Below are positions 34,989 to 45,126 of a stretch of 64,000 nucleotides of DNA, in pieces; the first letter of the stretch is position 1; the number at the start of each line of letters is the position of its first letter. Source of the DNA: Helianthus annuus (taxonomy: Eukaryota > Streptophyta > Magnoliopsida > Asterales > Asteraceae). The translations under genes and the position numbers were made by a program. The DNA lies in assembly GCF_002127325.2 (NCBI RefSeq), contig NC_035449.2, positions 143,398,414-143,462,413 of the forward strand, in the 5' to 3' direction. A model generated the notes under the pieces. The model was given only the letters and a program-made list of their open reading frames with translations, was not told where the DNA came from and ran no database searches.

Positions 34989-37005
34989 CATCCCGAAAAT
35001 ATAAAACTTTATACTAAAATTATAAAGTATTGAATCAACAAGAACAAACTAACTAGGACAAAATAACACAATTAGTTATAAGTCTTGTGTTAACTCAAAA
35101 CTAGGTTAGAGGCACTTAAATATGAACTAAAAGAAATTAGGGGGACTAAAAGTGTTTAAATGGAAATTAATTATAATAAAAACAATTTATTAAAAACAAA
35201 ACACACATTTGTGTTTTGTGCTGGAAATCGATCAAAGGTAGGGGGCGATCCCAAGCTCCCCGAAAACCCTAGTTCTTGTCAAAACCTCCAATTTGAAGGT
35301 TCAAATCAAGTCCAAAACGAAATCCGAGCATAGATTAGTGATCCCCATTGCAAGGAGATCATAAGGTATGTAAGATTTGATAAAAATTCTCTACTTGAAA
35401 TTCTCATGAATTTAAGGAATTCGAAATCTGAGGATGCATGAATGATATGTAGATGAAATAGGAACATTGAAATGTCTAGGAGTAAACCCTAGACAAGTAC
35501 ATGTTAAAATCTTGCTTAAATCTAATAAAATCCATGGACACCATTGTAGGTGATTAGTGGGTTATGTAGAACTTGATAAACACTAGGAAATTTGGGGTTG
35601 TTCTAGTGTAATTAGACATATGTGAAGTGATTTAAGTATTATAGAGGCTAACAATTATATAAGATGGTTTGATTAATGCAAATTCGGGCTAAACGACAAG
35701 TTAGGAACTTGTTATTTAATCATGTAAAACTCTGCCCTTAAAGTGTTCGTAGAAATGCCTCAAAGAAGGCCCAAAACTGAAATTAAAGTTAAAACGCATA
35801 ATTGTGATGTTTTGGGAAACTATGCGATATATGATTGAAAAGAGTTCTAAACCCGTCATGATTGAACTCTATAGGAAAAGATACCGGAGCGTCGAGTGGA
35901 CAAGCCGGTGGCGACTTGCATTTGAAGGGCGTGCTTTGAAGGTATGTAACTTGACTCATTACATTAAATGAATTGTTATTAAATTATGTATAGTCATATT
36001 GTAGAATAGAAGTTGCGTTGATTGTAGCGACTATGTTCGTTACTTGAATCTGTAGGTTAAGAATTGACAAGAAACCGTTTGGTAGTCATTATATTTATAT
36101 TGGAGGATTCCATAAGATGAGCCAACAGGTCGAATAGTGGTGTATATTGTAGTCTTAGTGTTTTAATAGTTAGCGATGGAGATAACGATCACAATAGCAT
36201 GAATCCATGAGATTGGTAAGGAAATTCGGGTGATGATAAGCCGCGGATGTTGGGTACAAGGCGCCTTAGGCTTACTATTGAAACGGTAGCAAAATGAGTA
36301 AAGGTTGAGTGGGTCGAACAATGGTTTAGAAATTTTTGGTCGTTCGGCCCATAAATATAATTTTCGGTATGGTAATTGTAATAGGTACGTCGGTAATGAA
36401 TTTACAGACGTATAGGAAAAAGAATCACCTAAAAGGGACTTACGAGTCAAAAGTTATGGTCGATTGAAGTCGAGAAACTGAATTTCCGGAGCTGGCAGGA
36501 AATGCAGGCTAAAAACCCGCATCTACTGGAAAGTCATTCCCCCTGCGCCATGTGACAGGACCACTAGGGTCTGGCGTGACACGCGAGGGGCGTCGCGCCA
36601 CACGAAGGTCTTTTACGACACGCGACAGGACAGAAATCGAAATTTTATTTTATTTTTCACGATTCAATGTTGGAACTTGTTTATACACTCCGTATAAATG
36701 TCAAAACTAATATTTTAAGTGGTTTTGACCTTAGGTGAGAAAGGGGACTTTCCGGATGGCGATCAAGCAATATTTTGAAGAACCGAACACAAACCTATCA
36801 AGCTTCCGCGTTATTTTAACTTTGTTAGACAATGATAATCGATGTAGACAATTCTGCTACTTGTGTTTTGAATATTTTAACTAGTGGTTGGATGTTTGTT
36901 AATTGATCACTTTAAACTTTAAATTTTGTACTTGTGATCGAATTTTTATTATATAAAATCATGAATATATAATTAAATTCATATGGAAATTAGACGGTTG
37001 TTACA
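34984..37005 (+). repeat. 3' LTR of the second Tekay-type element
   Basis: 2022 bases, TGTAACATCCCG to GGTTGTTACA, followed by the target duplication CTTTT. A GC-rich stretch with CACGCGA/TCGCG-type inverted motifs lies at about 36540-36630. The LTR at 56652 on - is a related sequence (shared blocks near its end). Confidence 0.94.
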
Positions 37006-37010
37006 CTTTT

Positions 37011-37306
37011 GTCTGTTCTTCTCAAACATACCCGTTCAAGAGGTCTCTTAACACTATGAAATTACTCCTTACTCCCTCCAGGGTTATTTCCATGGTTTCA
37101 ACCGGGAAGAGAACTTCACTTGGTGAAGATGGATTAACTCGTGTAGAGGGAGGGGTTTGGAACTGTTGTGCATCTTGTGTCACCGGTGCGACATGAAGTC
37201 TGTCCGGGTTGGTGGAACAACTATCTATCCCCGGAGTAGTAGGAGGGCTAGACCGAGGCATAGAACTGCTTGAAACTTCTTTTGGATGAGGATCCCTTGC
37301 GGCCAT
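37011..37306 (-). pseudogene. gag: Tat-type gag N-terminus
   Basis: ATG 37306 begins MAARDPHPKEVSSSSMPRSS. Pro/Ser-rich codons follow, then EVLFPVETMEITLEGVRSNF and a short Leu-rich end, where the gypsy element inserted. The apparent stop at 37022 is within two codons of gag sequence next to the breakpoint. The gene continues at 22736 downward. Confidence 0.72.
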
Positions 37307-37365
37307 AAAGGAAGGTAACTTAGGAACAGGGCTATACTACCGGAAAACTGTTCTAAGTAGCACAA

Positions 37366-37385
37366 CCCCATGGTGGGCACCACTT
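37366..37385 (-). promoter_or_regulatory. Probable Tat primer-site region
   Basis: Read on -: GTGGTGCCCACCATGGGG, resembling the TGGCGCCCACCGTGGGG string usual after Tat/Ogre 5' LTRs, with changes. It lies 60 bases before the gag ATG. Confidence 0.55.
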
Positions 37386-37389
37386 TTTA

Positions 37390-38000
37390 AAAAAACAAGA
37401 GTATGGCAGGGGGAAGGGCCAAGATCCACTCCAAAAGACAGCTCCTTGATCATAATCTTCAACCAAAGAACACCGTTAGCCTTAACGCGAGAGGCGGCCT
37501 CCCGCATGTGGACTCCGGCGTGAGAATCAGTGGATTGATCTTTAAGAGTCTAAGCAAAAGAAAGGATAAGAGTTTAGAGTGAGAGAATGAATGAATGGTC
37601 TAACCTTTGGCTGGGATAAGACTCTTCTTATATAGGCAGACCGGTCTGCCCAAGGAGCCTTATGCCAGCTATACACCTTCTAGTCTAGGTAAGCTTATCC
37701 ATCCTGAGGTTGCTTGCAGGTTTGGCCTTTGCCTCTTTGGGTATGTTTCATGTATTGTGTGTCTCGAGGAAACTTTATACTTTATAGAAGTTTGTCCTTT
37801 TGTCTTGACTTGTTCAATTCAAGTCCCGGGGCTATACAATAACTTTGGCTTCCCGCCATCAGCTGTAGGCACACCAGCTCCTGGTCAGGAGCTTCAATCT
37901 TTTGACTTTCAGCTTCTTGCTTTGTGTTTCAGTATTGCTTATTTATTTAATTTTATTATTTTTGTTGACTTTGCTGACTAGGATCTCTGAGTACCCATGT
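37390..38000 (-). repeat. Probable Tat 5' LTR
   Basis: Lies upstream of the primer-site region on -. A TATA box (read on -: CCTATATAAGAAG, near 37625-37637) would fire leftward into the element. The outer edge was not resolved and no partner LTR is in the window. 38001-38240 shows only A/T-rich sequence. Confidence 0.45.
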
Positions 38001-38249
38001 TATCAGATTTTATAGAAATTTAAGGGAAAAAAAGCATTTGTATAGAGTGGTAAGTTGTAATCATATAGCTTGGATAAAAATTGTAATCCTCTAACTTATT
38101 TTGTATCATTGATAAACTCTTCATAGAAACACACTATACATATTTACAGAAGAAATCTAATCACATCATTTGTTCTAATTGTAGTAATGATACAACCATA
38201 AACTATAACTAAGTAATGATACAAGAAATCTAATCACATCTCTTTACCA

Positions 38250-38551
38250 ATGATCTCTAGATCAAGTGGTGGAAAGCTTGTATTTCTTTTGAGAGATGCA
38301 AGTTCAACTTCCACTTGATGTAGAGTGAGGCATTGGTGGGTAATGATAGGAGAACCAAGGAAACCTAGGTTCGATCCTTAAGCCAAACTGGTTTTACCGG
38401 TAATTTCACTGTCGTGCTTATGGGCGGGTGGGTTACTGGGTTTTCCTCAGAATTGGTGGTGGACTCGGGGTTATTCTTGGAGTACTCCGTTTGCTCCAGT
38501 GGGTGCCCCGAGAGTACTCAGGATTGATTTTGTTGCCCGCTCAAAAAAATA
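38250..38551 (+). mobile_element. Candidate tRNA-derived SINE
   Basis: GATCAAGTGGTGG (near 38260) resembles a pol III box A; GCAAGTTCAACTTCC (about 38298) and AGGTTCGATCC (about 38367) resemble box B. The unit ends GCCCGCTCAAAAAAA, an A-tail-like end. The two box-B-like sites could mean a dimeric SINE. No target duplication was found. 38552-39050 shows A-rich runs and nothing else recognisable. Confidence 0.45.
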
Positions 38552-39050
38552 CGTTTTTTGTTTTTAATTTCCCACGCAGTCATAGTGGGAGGAAATCGAA
38601 CGTTCTGGATCAAAAGACAGTGAATGTGTAGTATATAGCCATATAGGAACTTACAATCTTGAAAAAAAAAGAAAAAAATATGATGAAAAAAAAATTGTAG
38701 CAACAAACGACGATGACAAATACAAGGCTATAGCGTTGGTGGCAAGAAGCACGTCATAAAGACTATTGTGTCAATAAGTCAGTAACTACTACAATGGCAA
38801 CCAAAACTATAACCAGGCGAAAGGGAAAATAAGGGGAAAATTTCGCAACGACGATGGAGGAAAAGTGCCAATGACCAATCGAGATTTGGAGGCAAAATCG
38901 GCATAGGGACGTAGAGAAAAGAAAATGCAAGAACTTAGCTAAACAAAACTTTGTAAGGTATAATTAATTATTAAACAACTAAAAATATGAATATAATCAT
39001 AGTAAAGCACAATCAAATCATATCTTCTAATCAACATATAAATATAAATA

Positions 39051-39406
39051 AGAGTAAACTGTAAAAATGGTCCCTTAAGTTTGATCACTCTTGACACTTT
39101 ACTACAATATTCAAATTTTTTGAATCTGGGTTCCTGTGGTTTCAATTTTGTTGTCATTTTCATCTAAAATCAAAATCTGGTCAGATTTTTCAGTTAACAT
39201 CCATCTTTTTTGTCGGGAGAAAAAAGACAAAAAAAAAAAAAAAAAAAAAAATCTGGATATCAACTAAAAAATCTGACCAGATTTTGATTTTAGATGAAAA
39301 TGGCAACAAAATTGAAACCATAGGGACCCAGATTCAAAAGTTTGAGTTTTGAACTAAAGTGACAAAAGTGACAAAAACCTTAGAGACCATTTTGGCAATT
39401 TACTCT
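39051..39406. mobile_element. Fold-back MITE with long inverted repeats
   Basis: Left arm AGAGTAAACTGTAAAAATGG pairs with right arm ending CCATTTTGGCAATTTACTCT. The inverted repeat extends for most of the 356 bases around an A-run and a short spacer near 39225-39252. A 7-base direct repeat ATAAATA flanks it (39044-39050 and 39407-39413). No coding capacity. The superfamily is uncertain; 7-8-base duplications fit hAT-like elements. Confidence 0.8.
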
Positions 39407-39477
39407 ATAAATAATTAGTATAAATCTTATCTAAGAAACAAATCATATCTACTAAATTTTATCAAATCATAAAGAAC

Positions 39478-40107
39478 AGGTGTGTATGGTTTGGTTTAGG
39501 TCGGTTTTGGATCAAAGCCATAACTATAATGTCATTTAATGGATAACTATAACCATAACCGATAGATTATGATGGTTTTGTTTAATAAGTTTTGAAGATT
39601 ATAGTGGGTCGGTTAACTATGAATTTAGATCTAACTAAAAATAGCCCCATTTTTTTTTTTTTTTGCCATAGAATAAATTATTATTACACGTTTCTACAAT
39701 ATTACATTGAATAGTACTAAAAATACACGTAATCTATAATCTTAATACCGATTATTATCGAATATTCAAATAAAACGATATGATATAATCCATAAATTCA
39801 AACAAACATTCAACCAAAATGATATTATATAACCCATAATTTCTAACAAACATTCAACCAAAAACATCAAATATTGAAAAAATAGACAAAAGAGTAAAAT
39901 CCAACAAAGATTTTACAACATGCCGATTCGCTTCAGTTATGACAGGGTATGGAAACGTTGATAACCATAACCGCCCTGCCACTTTTGGTTTTCATAAATA
40001 TAATTAACTGACCCACCTGTTTTTATTTGGTTCAGTTTTTTGTTTTGTTTGGTTTCGTCAGTTAATTCAGTTATGGATCAATTTATTTGATTTTTTAGAC
40101 ACCCCTA
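39478..40107. mobile_element. Possible hAT-like MITE
   Basis: Left end AGGTGTGTATGGTTTGG and right end GATTTTTTAGACACCCCT are weak inverted repeats. Inside are GGTTTGGTTTAGGTCGG and GGTTCAGTTTTTTG blocks of the kind seen in such elements. No clear target duplication. A T-run lies at about 39651-39664. Confidence 0.3.
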
Positions 40108-40985
40108 AGTAACATATACAATGTTATGATTCCACTAAATTACTTCCTCCAAATTTTACCTGAATGGTAATTTAGGTAATTTGATTATACGTAATCTCTA
40201 TTCTCTAATGAGGCAATTGACCAGAAGTTTCATACATTCAACCCAAGTACAAAAAGACCATGTGAGAACCCAAATTTTGATTTGTTTCAAAAATGTTTTT
40301 TTGTCTTCATGGTAAATTCTATATATCATACAGAGAATAGGCACATCCAACACGTAGGCCAATATTTGCCTGCAAAACTAAGGAAACTAGGAAAGTATGC
40401 AAATCCAATCCAAGTTAAGGTAGGCATGCAATTGTCTGCATTACCCCAAAAATACTTTTGGTCCATCCAATAAAAATTTTAATTGTCTTTCTCCTGTTAA
40501 AAATATTTTAATTGACTTTTTTAGTGAACTTAATGATGCCTTTAGCTGTATTTTATTTTAGAATAAAAACATGTATATCAAGTCACATACTTATACTTAC
40601 GACGTTCTAAGAAAAACATTCTTATACCTCCTGATCATTTTATAAGATAATAATTTAATTTAATCAAATAAGAATTATTAAATATAGATTGAGGATCCTG
40701 TAAAAAAAGGCTTTAGTATGAGATCTGTGAGAAATATTGTGGGACTGACATTTGTCCTTCAGTTATATTAATTCAAAAGGGTAAAAAAATAATTTACTCA
40801 ATAATTTAATTAAATGATAAATTTTCCTATAACCGCTTGTGAGTTATATTAGAATTTTGATTTGTTTTTTTTTTAAATGCTTTAAGAATCTATGATTTAT
40901 TTGTCATCTAGCATAAATCTTCAAGATCGCAAGAATTTATCATCATCACTGTAATACGGTTTCTTTTATGTTCTGTGCGAAAATC
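40108..40985. other. A/T-rich spacer
   Basis: No gene or repeat recognised beyond short homopolymer runs; a 63-codon frame at 40282-40473 has no recognisable family. Confidence 0.5.
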
Positions 40986-41475
40986 TATTGTATGGTGTTT
41001 TAAACCTGCATTCATGGTGGTCTGAACCTTCAGTCCAGTATGTGTTCTCCGTATGTTCTTCGTATGGTGTTTTAAACATGCATTCATAGTGTTTTAAACC
41101 GTCAGCTCAGTATGTGTTCTTCGTATGGTGTTCATGCATTCATGGTGTTTTCAAGCTACAGTCCAGTATGTGTTCTTCTTATGTTCTTCGTATGGTGTTT
41201 TTAACATGCATCATGGTGTTTTAAACATGCATCCCAGTATATGTTCTCCATATGGTGTTTTAAAAATGCATTCATGGTGTTTTAAACCTGCAATCCAGTA
41301 TGTGTTCCTCATATATTTTTCATATGGTGTTTTAAACCTGCAATTCAGTATGTGTTCTTCGTATGTTCTTCGCATGGTGTTTTAAACCTGCATTTACACC
41401 TGCATTCATGGTGTTTTAAGCCTGCATTCCAGTATATGTTTTTTGTATAAGGTTTTAAACATTTATTCCAGTAAG
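40986..41475 (+). repeat. Irregular minisatellite
   Basis: Repeats of CCAGTATGTGTTCTTCGTATG and ATGGTGTTTTAAACCTGCATT alternate about eight times. Successive CAGTATGTG starts (about 41036, 41108, 41164, 41235, 41296, 41346, 41430) are 50-84 bases apart. Reading frames inside are repeat artefacts. Confidence 0.85.
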
Positions 41476-42150
41476 CTTCATATCATGCTATACGTAATTT
41501 TGTTATCTATATAAATATAAAAATATGGTACTCATCTTAAAGATAAAAAAACTCGTTATTATGGTTTAATTTATTTAAAAAAAAACGTTACGTATAAAAA
41601 GTTATTGACGTTAAAAAAGATGGGTGTAACTTGTATGTGCATTAAAGTTGATGACAATTTCTTTATTTAAAAATACAATATAAAAAGACACTTTTACCCC
41701 TAATCTAGCCAAATTAGTCAAACAAATAAAACATAATTTACATTTTAAGCCCTTCTTGATCTCAACCATTAATTACAAGATCTAAGGGATTAAAACGCTT
41801 ATTATACTTCTCACAAAATCAGTCGTTTTTACACTAACCCCACCCATGGGTCAGGATATAATAGGAAGTTTATTTGTGTAAGAAGGTTAGTAAGTAATTT
41901 TGACCATCTATTTATTAATCAAGGGTTAAGATTAAATGAGTAAAATTGAAGGAAAAAGAATGAGGTGTGTGGGTTTGTCTAGGGGCATTCTAGTCAATCC
42001 AAGGCAATAGTTTCTCTCTCCTCCAATCCCCCCCCCCATTTTTTAAACGTTAATAACTCTTCATACGACATTATTTTTTTTTTAATAAAAATTGCACTAA
42101 AAAAGGAGCGTTTTTATCTTTAAAACGAGTATACTATTACTATATTTTCG
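41476..42150. other. Non-coding spacer
   Basis: A/T-rich; a run of C at about 42030-42037 and a T run near 42071. No gene seen. Confidence 0.5.
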
Positions 42151-42159
42151 AAATTTTTT

Positions 42160-42690
42160 TCGAAAACCCTGTTGCGTAAAACACAATGGACAAAAACCAT
42201 AAAAATGACTTTTTCTAAAATGTAATTGATAAAAAAACACAAAGAAATATCTTGCTTCTAAAACACAATGGATAAAAAACACAAAATAAATGTGTTATTT
42301 CTATAACGCAGTGGCTGAAAAACACAAAAGAATGATTTTTTTTTCTAAAACGCAATAGACTAAAAACACAAAAGAAAGTGTTCCTTTTAAAACGAAATGG
42401 ACTAAAAACACAAAAGAAAGTTTTTTTCTAATACGCAATGGACTAAAAACACATAAAACTGTGTTTTACCTAAAACGCAATAGACTAAAAGCACTTCAAA
42501 CTGTGTTTTTTTTTAAACGCAATGGACCAAAAAACACATAAAATGTGTTTTTCCAAAAACGCAATAGACAGAAAACACAAAAAAAGTGTTTTTTTTCTAA
42601 AACGCGAGGGACTAAAAACACATAAAAATGTGTTTTACCTAAAACGCAATGGACTAAAAACACTTCAAAATGTGATTTTCTAAAACGTAT
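42160..42690 (+). repeat. About 42-bp tandem repeat array
   Basis: About eleven degenerate units of AAACGCAATGGACTAAAAACAC plus a variable T-rich part. Regular units from about 42340 to 42660 are about 42 bases apart; the first ones (42174, 42262, 42305) are less regular. The array ends against the LTR at 42692. Confidence 0.85.
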
Positions 42691-43620
42691 TTGTGACAAC
42701 TCGTACGTTTCACCTCGAATCGTTTCATTTTACGTTTCACTGTACGTTACAATTCTATGTGATTAATGAAAGTGTTTGAATATTTGTTGACTATAAAATT
42801 ATATTGTATATTAGTATATTAATGTTAGTAAAGGTGTATAATAACTCAAACAAGCCGCACACTCATGTTTAATTGAGACCGCACACATGTATGCCAAACA
42901 TATGTGTGCGGCATCTTGCAAGCTCGCACATTCAGCCGCACATCTCATTGAGATTGGTCAGCTGGGCCCAAAAGGGGATTATTAGACCGCACACTCTTAG
43001 GTACGACCCCTTTCATTGGTATATACATATGATTATCCAAACCCTTGGAAACCTTTCCTTGATGTGACGGCAGCCTTCCATTTTCAGAAAACATTATCTC
43101 TCTCTCTCTCTCTTCACCAAACATTCTCTCCTAAATTTCAGCAAAAATCCCTCCATTCATTCTTAATAATTCCGGCGCACACCAGACCCTTCCCCTTGAA
43201 GATTTCCTGTTTTTCCTTTTGAAGATTTTCTTTATACTTCACACACAATCTCCATTCCAGGTTGGTGTCCATACTTGTGTGATGATTATAGGGGTTTTCC
43301 TTTCATTTGCTTTTCACTAAATGGATTATGTGAAAGATAAGTATGAGTTAATGTTTCATGATAGAAGCTTTTGTTCTTGATCCTAGAAATATGTATTTTG
43401 GCATTCATACAATGATAGATGAACTAGAGTTCCTTGGTTTGTTGCAAGATGTTAATGATTTTGTATGAAATGATGTTTCAATGACGAATCGTGTTGATAG
43501 GCATTCATGATATTAAGTCTAAATCTATGTAATAGTTGTTAAAGATGAAAAGTATGGTTCCCTATGATAATAGATCTGTTTTGATGATCATTTCGTGGTA
43601 GGAGTGTCTCAAGTTATGAC

Positions 43621-44018
43621 TGTGGTGTGTGCAAAGGGTGTTATATTTTTATTGATATTTTAAGCCCATTTTAAACATTAGTTAAGTTTTAAATTTATAA
43701 AACACGATATTCTACTAACACTAAACACACACTTTGGCAAGTGCACCCAACGTGAGCATAGTATAGCATTGGTAAGATACCGAGGTCGTCCAAGTACACA
43801 AGAGCTTTTAATACCGGTTTATCCTCAACGTCGAATCAATCTAAAATTTTTGAGAAAAGATTTTAAACATGAAAAATTAAAACTAAAAATGCAGAAATAA
43901 AAATAAAATAAAACAGATAGACAAGATGAATCACTTGGATCTGACTCGCCTTTAATGTATCCTTTGATGATTTCCGCACTTTTGCACTTTTTAAGAGATT
44001 ATCTTAGTTATAGTAGAA
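43621..44018 (-). repeat. Truncated Athila-type LTR
   Basis: Colinear with the first ~390 bases of 8581-10259 and 14179-15864 as read on +: TTTAAGCCC, AATTTATAAA, ACACGATATT, GGTAAGATACCGAGGTCGTCC, ACAGATAGACAAGATGAATC. Similarity ends at TTAGTTATAGTAG, the base where the 120-base duplication of the full LTR would start. No other part of that element follows. Confidence 0.85.
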
Positions 44019-44187
44019 TTATCACTTATATATATGTAGAATTATAGTTGTAAAATGTATTGATGCAGTATCTATATAAAAAGAGTACCACGTCGCAATG
44101 ATCGACAGTTTTGATTAAAGATGTTTGAATATCTGCATGTTTTTATTATTCTGTGATATTAATAATTGATAATGTTTACAATTCAGA

Positions 44188-44786
44188 TGCTGAACGAAGT
44201 AAATCAGGAAGTTCAGGCTAGTAATGATAACTGAAACCATGTGGATAAAGGTGCTATAGAACATATAGTAGCACAAGGAATAATTGATGTCATTCCATTT
44301 ATTATTGAAGCCATTAATAAACCTAAGACAATAAATGATAATACTGTTATTGGCAGTAAACGTACGCACACTGAGCCAAGTCACAACGTTAATGGAGATA
44401 ATGCCATTCTTGTCAAAGCTCCAGTTCCAAAACGAAAGAAAATCGTCGCTTATGGTTGTTCTTACAAAGAGTTCCTGTCATGTAAACCAATTGAATTCTC
44501 GGGTTATGAAGGAGCCAGTTCAGCCTTACGCTGGTTAGAGAAGACTGAAGCGGTTTTAAAGATTATTAAAAGTGCTGAAGACGATACAATCATGAATACT
44601 TCTAACTTTTTTAAGGATAAAGCATTAGAATGGTGGAATACTATTCTTCAATCAAAAGGAAGTGACCTGGTCTGTAATATGGAATGGAATGATTTTAAGG
44701 AAATATTTGAAAGGAAATTCTATCCTCCTCACGAAAAGAAGCTGATAGCCAATAAATTCCTAAACCATAAAATGATTAAGGTGTAA
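44188..44786 (+). pseudogene. gag: Gypsy gag fragment
   Basis: Frame from ATG 44188 with an in-frame TGA at 44233-44235, then open to 44786. A basic stretch (KRKKIVAYGCSYKEF) precedes the retrotransposon gag domain (CKPIEFSGYEGASSALRWLE, FFKDKALEWWNTILQ, WNDFKEIFERKFYPP). The domain stops abruptly after HKMIKV; the rest of gag and all of pol are missing. Gag would form the particle. Confidence 0.8.
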
Positions 44787-45126
44787 ATTGTCGTGAGTGA
44801 GCTCCACTCTAAATGGCAAACAATACAGATCGTTAGAGTGCTTTTGCATCTTAACAAAGCATTGCGTACAAATTCGTTAGGCTTGATTAGTACTTATGTC
44901 GGTATGTATATTAATGTCCTTGCAAAACATTAATGATCTTACAAGTTTCATTGACGCTTTACATACTAGTTTTCAATTCAATACATTAAATGTTTAACAG
45001 ATTCATTTGATACAACTCAAACACATGAATTCACCAACATTTTGTTAACGTTTTCAAAACTTAACATGTATTTCAGGTAATTAGTGGATTGCATTTGGAA
45101 AACAAGTCATAGTTTCAAGAAAACAA
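44787..45126. other. Unassigned junction sequence
   Basis: About 340 bases between the gypsy gag break and the copia gag remnant. No gene, LTR end or repeat recognised. Confidence 0.4.

Larger units (their letters stand above)
22737..37005 (+). mobile_element. Second Tekay-type chromovirus, internally deleted, with copia insertion
   Basis: Flanked by CTTTT at 22732-22736 and 37006-37010. A 329-base stub of the 5' LTR joins directly to reverse transcriptase, so most of the 5' LTR, gag, protease and most of reverse transcriptase are deleted. Pol runs to 25025, is cut by the copia element, and ends after 34871. The 3' LTR is complete (34984-37005). The LTR stub and the matching part of the 3' LTR differ at about 12 of 329 positions by hand count. 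Confidence 0.92.
20764..38000 (-). mobile_element. Tat/Ogre-lineage Ty3/gypsy element, host of two other insertions
   Basis: Pieces on - run right to left: LTR (about 37390-38000), primer site, gag N-terminus (37306-37011), then after the insertion 22737-37005 more gag (22736 downward) and protease (to 20764), where the Tekay-type element cuts it. The gag zinc motif FCAFHNDTGHHTSD and the MAARDPH start are of Tat/Ogre style. Reverse transcriptase and integrase would lie left of the Tekay-type element, outside the window. Two frameshifts are visible. Confidence 0.82.
42692..44786 (+). mobile_element. Gypsy remnant: LTR piece plus gag
   Basis: TGTGACAACTCGTACG at 42692 is a typical chromovirus-type LTR start. 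About 0.93 kb of LTR or leader follows (GC-rich CCGCACAC inverted motifs at 42856-42995, CT run at 43098-43112), then a truncated Athila-type LTR (43621-44018), then gag on + . The right side breaks off after 44786. The LTR end and primer site were not identified. Confidence 0.6.

Noticed and set aside
37607..37981. 124-codon frame on + near the Tat LTR
   Set aside because: It lies inside the probable LTR on the opposite strand and matches no family.
41125..41385. 86-codon frame with repeated Cys/Ser/Tyr motifs
   Set aside because: It translates the 50-84-base minisatellite and has no start context or family.
42496..42699. 67-codon repeat protein on -
   Set aside because: It translates the 42-base tandem array.
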